Source: CAZTXD01 sp964617995
Lineage (GTDB): Bacteria > Actinomycetota > Acidimicrobiia > Spongiisociales > ZC4RG35
DNA: 33,717 bases
Assembly: GCA_964617995.1 (NCBI GenBank)
Contig: CAZTXD010000022.1
Coordinates: forward strand, 1 to 33,717
Direction: 5' to 3'
Shown: positions 32,987 through 33,717 of the stretch, one piece after another
Layout of the letters: the number at the start of each line of letters is the position of its first letter
Position numbering within the stretch: the first letter of the stretch is position 1
Translations under genes and position numbers: made by a program
The notes under the pieces: model-generated
Told to the model about the DNA's origin: nothing
Seen by the model: only the letters and a program-made list of their open reading frames with translations
Database searches by the model: none

Positions 32987-33493
32987 TCAGGTCTCGGTGA
33001 TGCGCACCGTCTTGATGACGGCGTCCTGTTTGGGTCGTTCCCGGACGAGGGGGAGTGAGGCGATCGAGTCGACGGTGTCCATGCCGCTCGTGACCCTCCC
33101 GAAGATGGTGTACGAGTGCGGGAGGTCCACGTCGTCGAGACAGATGAAGAACTGGCTTCCGTTGGTGTTCGGTCCGGCATTGGCCATCGCCACCGTCCCC
33201 CGGCTGTAATCGCCTTCACCCTCCAGTTCGTCGCGGAATTTGTACCCGGGCCCGCCCCGCCCGGTCCCGGTGGGATCGCCGCCCTGGATGACGAATCCCG
33301 GCACGACCCGGTGGAAAATCACCCCGTCGTAGTAACCGTCGCGGGCGAGGAACACGAAGTTGTTGACTGCCTGCGGCGACCGGGCGGCATCGAACTCGAT
33401 GTTGATCTCGCCGTGGTCTGTCTCCAGGGTGGCGAGATAAGTGGTACCCAAGTCGATCGTGAGGTCGGGAGCTCGTTCGTACTGCTTGGCCAC
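32987..33493 (-). CDS. Cyclophilin-type peptidyl-prolyl isomerase
   Basis: A 168-residue cyclophilin that speeds cis-trans isomerisation of proline bonds during protein folding. Motifs are FHRVVPGFVIQGGDPTGTG (catalytic Arg in FHR), ANAGPNTNGSQFFICLDD and LPHSYTIFGRV. The Trp of the cyclosporin site is not present, as in many bacterial forms. There is no signal peptide, so it is cytoplasmic. The GTG at 33493 has AGGAGGG six to eight bases upstream, a strong binding site. It converges on the M16 peptidase gene. Confidence 0.93.
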   Translation of the reverse strand: MAKQYERAPDLTIDLGTTYLATLETDHGEINIEFDAARSPQAVNNFVFLARDGYYDGVIFHRVVPGFVIQGGDPTGTGRGGPGYKFRDELEGEGDYSRGTVAMANAGPNTNGSQFFICLDDVDLPHSYTIFGRVTSGMDTVDSIASLPLVRERPKQDAVIKTVRITET

Positions 33494-33665
33494 GAAGGCC
33501 CTCCTGGTCGGATTCCCTCCCAGGGTGGCAGGGGTGGTGGTCTTTGCCGAAAAGGGTTCCCTGACTGAGCTTTGGGTTGCCGCCAGGAACCTGCGGTTGT
33601 TCGCCCCGGTGACAGCAGGCGGGTCGCAGTCGACGAAGACGACCGCTGCCAGCCGGTGGCGGTGT

Positions 33666-33714
33666 GAACCGTGGGCCCCACCCCACCCCTAGCGGGGTGT
33701 GGAACCCTGGGTTC
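33666..33714. repeat. Imperfect inverted repeat at the right edge
   Basis: The core stem CCCCACCCC / GGGGTGTGG (one mismatch) has a TAGC loop and is flanked by outer arms GAACC ... GGTTC. The word GAACCCTGGG in the right arm also occurs at 16609-16618 after dnaE2. It may be a dispersed palindromic element or a terminator for a gene beyond the window. No gene is visible between 33494 and the end. Confidence 0.4.
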
Positions 33715-33717
33715 GCC

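Noticed and set aside
33698..33717. Possible tRNA T-arm (GGTTCGCC) at the right end
   Set aside because: No acceptor, D-arm or anticodon stem can be folded; the bases belong to an imperfect inverted repeat.

Overview
This window reads as one continuous stretch of chromosome from a high-GC actinobacterium. An Acidimicrobiia-like lineage is the best guess. The guess rests on the very GC-rich third codon positions, the many GTG and TTG starts, a mycobacterial-type LexA box (TCGAAC-N4-GTTCGA) in front of dnaE2, a TIGR03084/DinB-type protein, DUF4032, dodecin, and S-layer-like repeats with the TRGCNPP...FCPGDPVTRAQM signature on a secreted subtilase. No rRNA, tRNA, CRISPR array, insertion sequence, integrase or phage gene was seen. 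Genes are tightly packed; the longest stretch without one is about 220 bases, at the right end.

Left part (1-8160): the 3' end of icmF (fused acyl-CoA mutase), a DUF2277 gene, an LCP-family cell-wall ligase behind a structured leader, a small lipoprotein, valS, a satD / short membrane protein pair, ychF, and a universal stress protein. Middle (8196-18509): a 1195-residue secreted subtilase with an S-layer-like anchor, a dodecin-MBL hydrolase pair, the SOS-controlled error-prone polymerase dnaE2, a secreted lysozyme-like protein, and an unusual fusion of type II dehydroquinase with an alpha/beta-hydrolase.

Right part (18623-33717): a lipoprotein, an ABC exporter that probably starts at CTG, a small Cys-containing protein, a second (degenerate) universal stress protein, a flavin reductase, and a DUF4032 kinase-like protein. 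The last two converge on a perfect 30-bp inverted repeat. Then come an HD-GYP protein, a three-gene operon (TIGR03084 protein, BtpA, crotonase), another three-gene operon (VWA protein with an HExxH motif, MoxR/CobS-like AAA protein with altered Walker motifs, LOG-family protein), an M16 peptidase and a cyclophilin.

The most unusual items are the VWA/zincin-AAA-LOG operon with its altered nucleotide-binding motifs, the AroQ-hydrolase fusion, the CTG start of the ABC exporter, the shared-stop-codon bidirectional terminator, and the near-perfect SOS operator laid over an apparently leaderless dnaE2 promoter. Function assignments come from recognising family motifs by eye; no database search was run.
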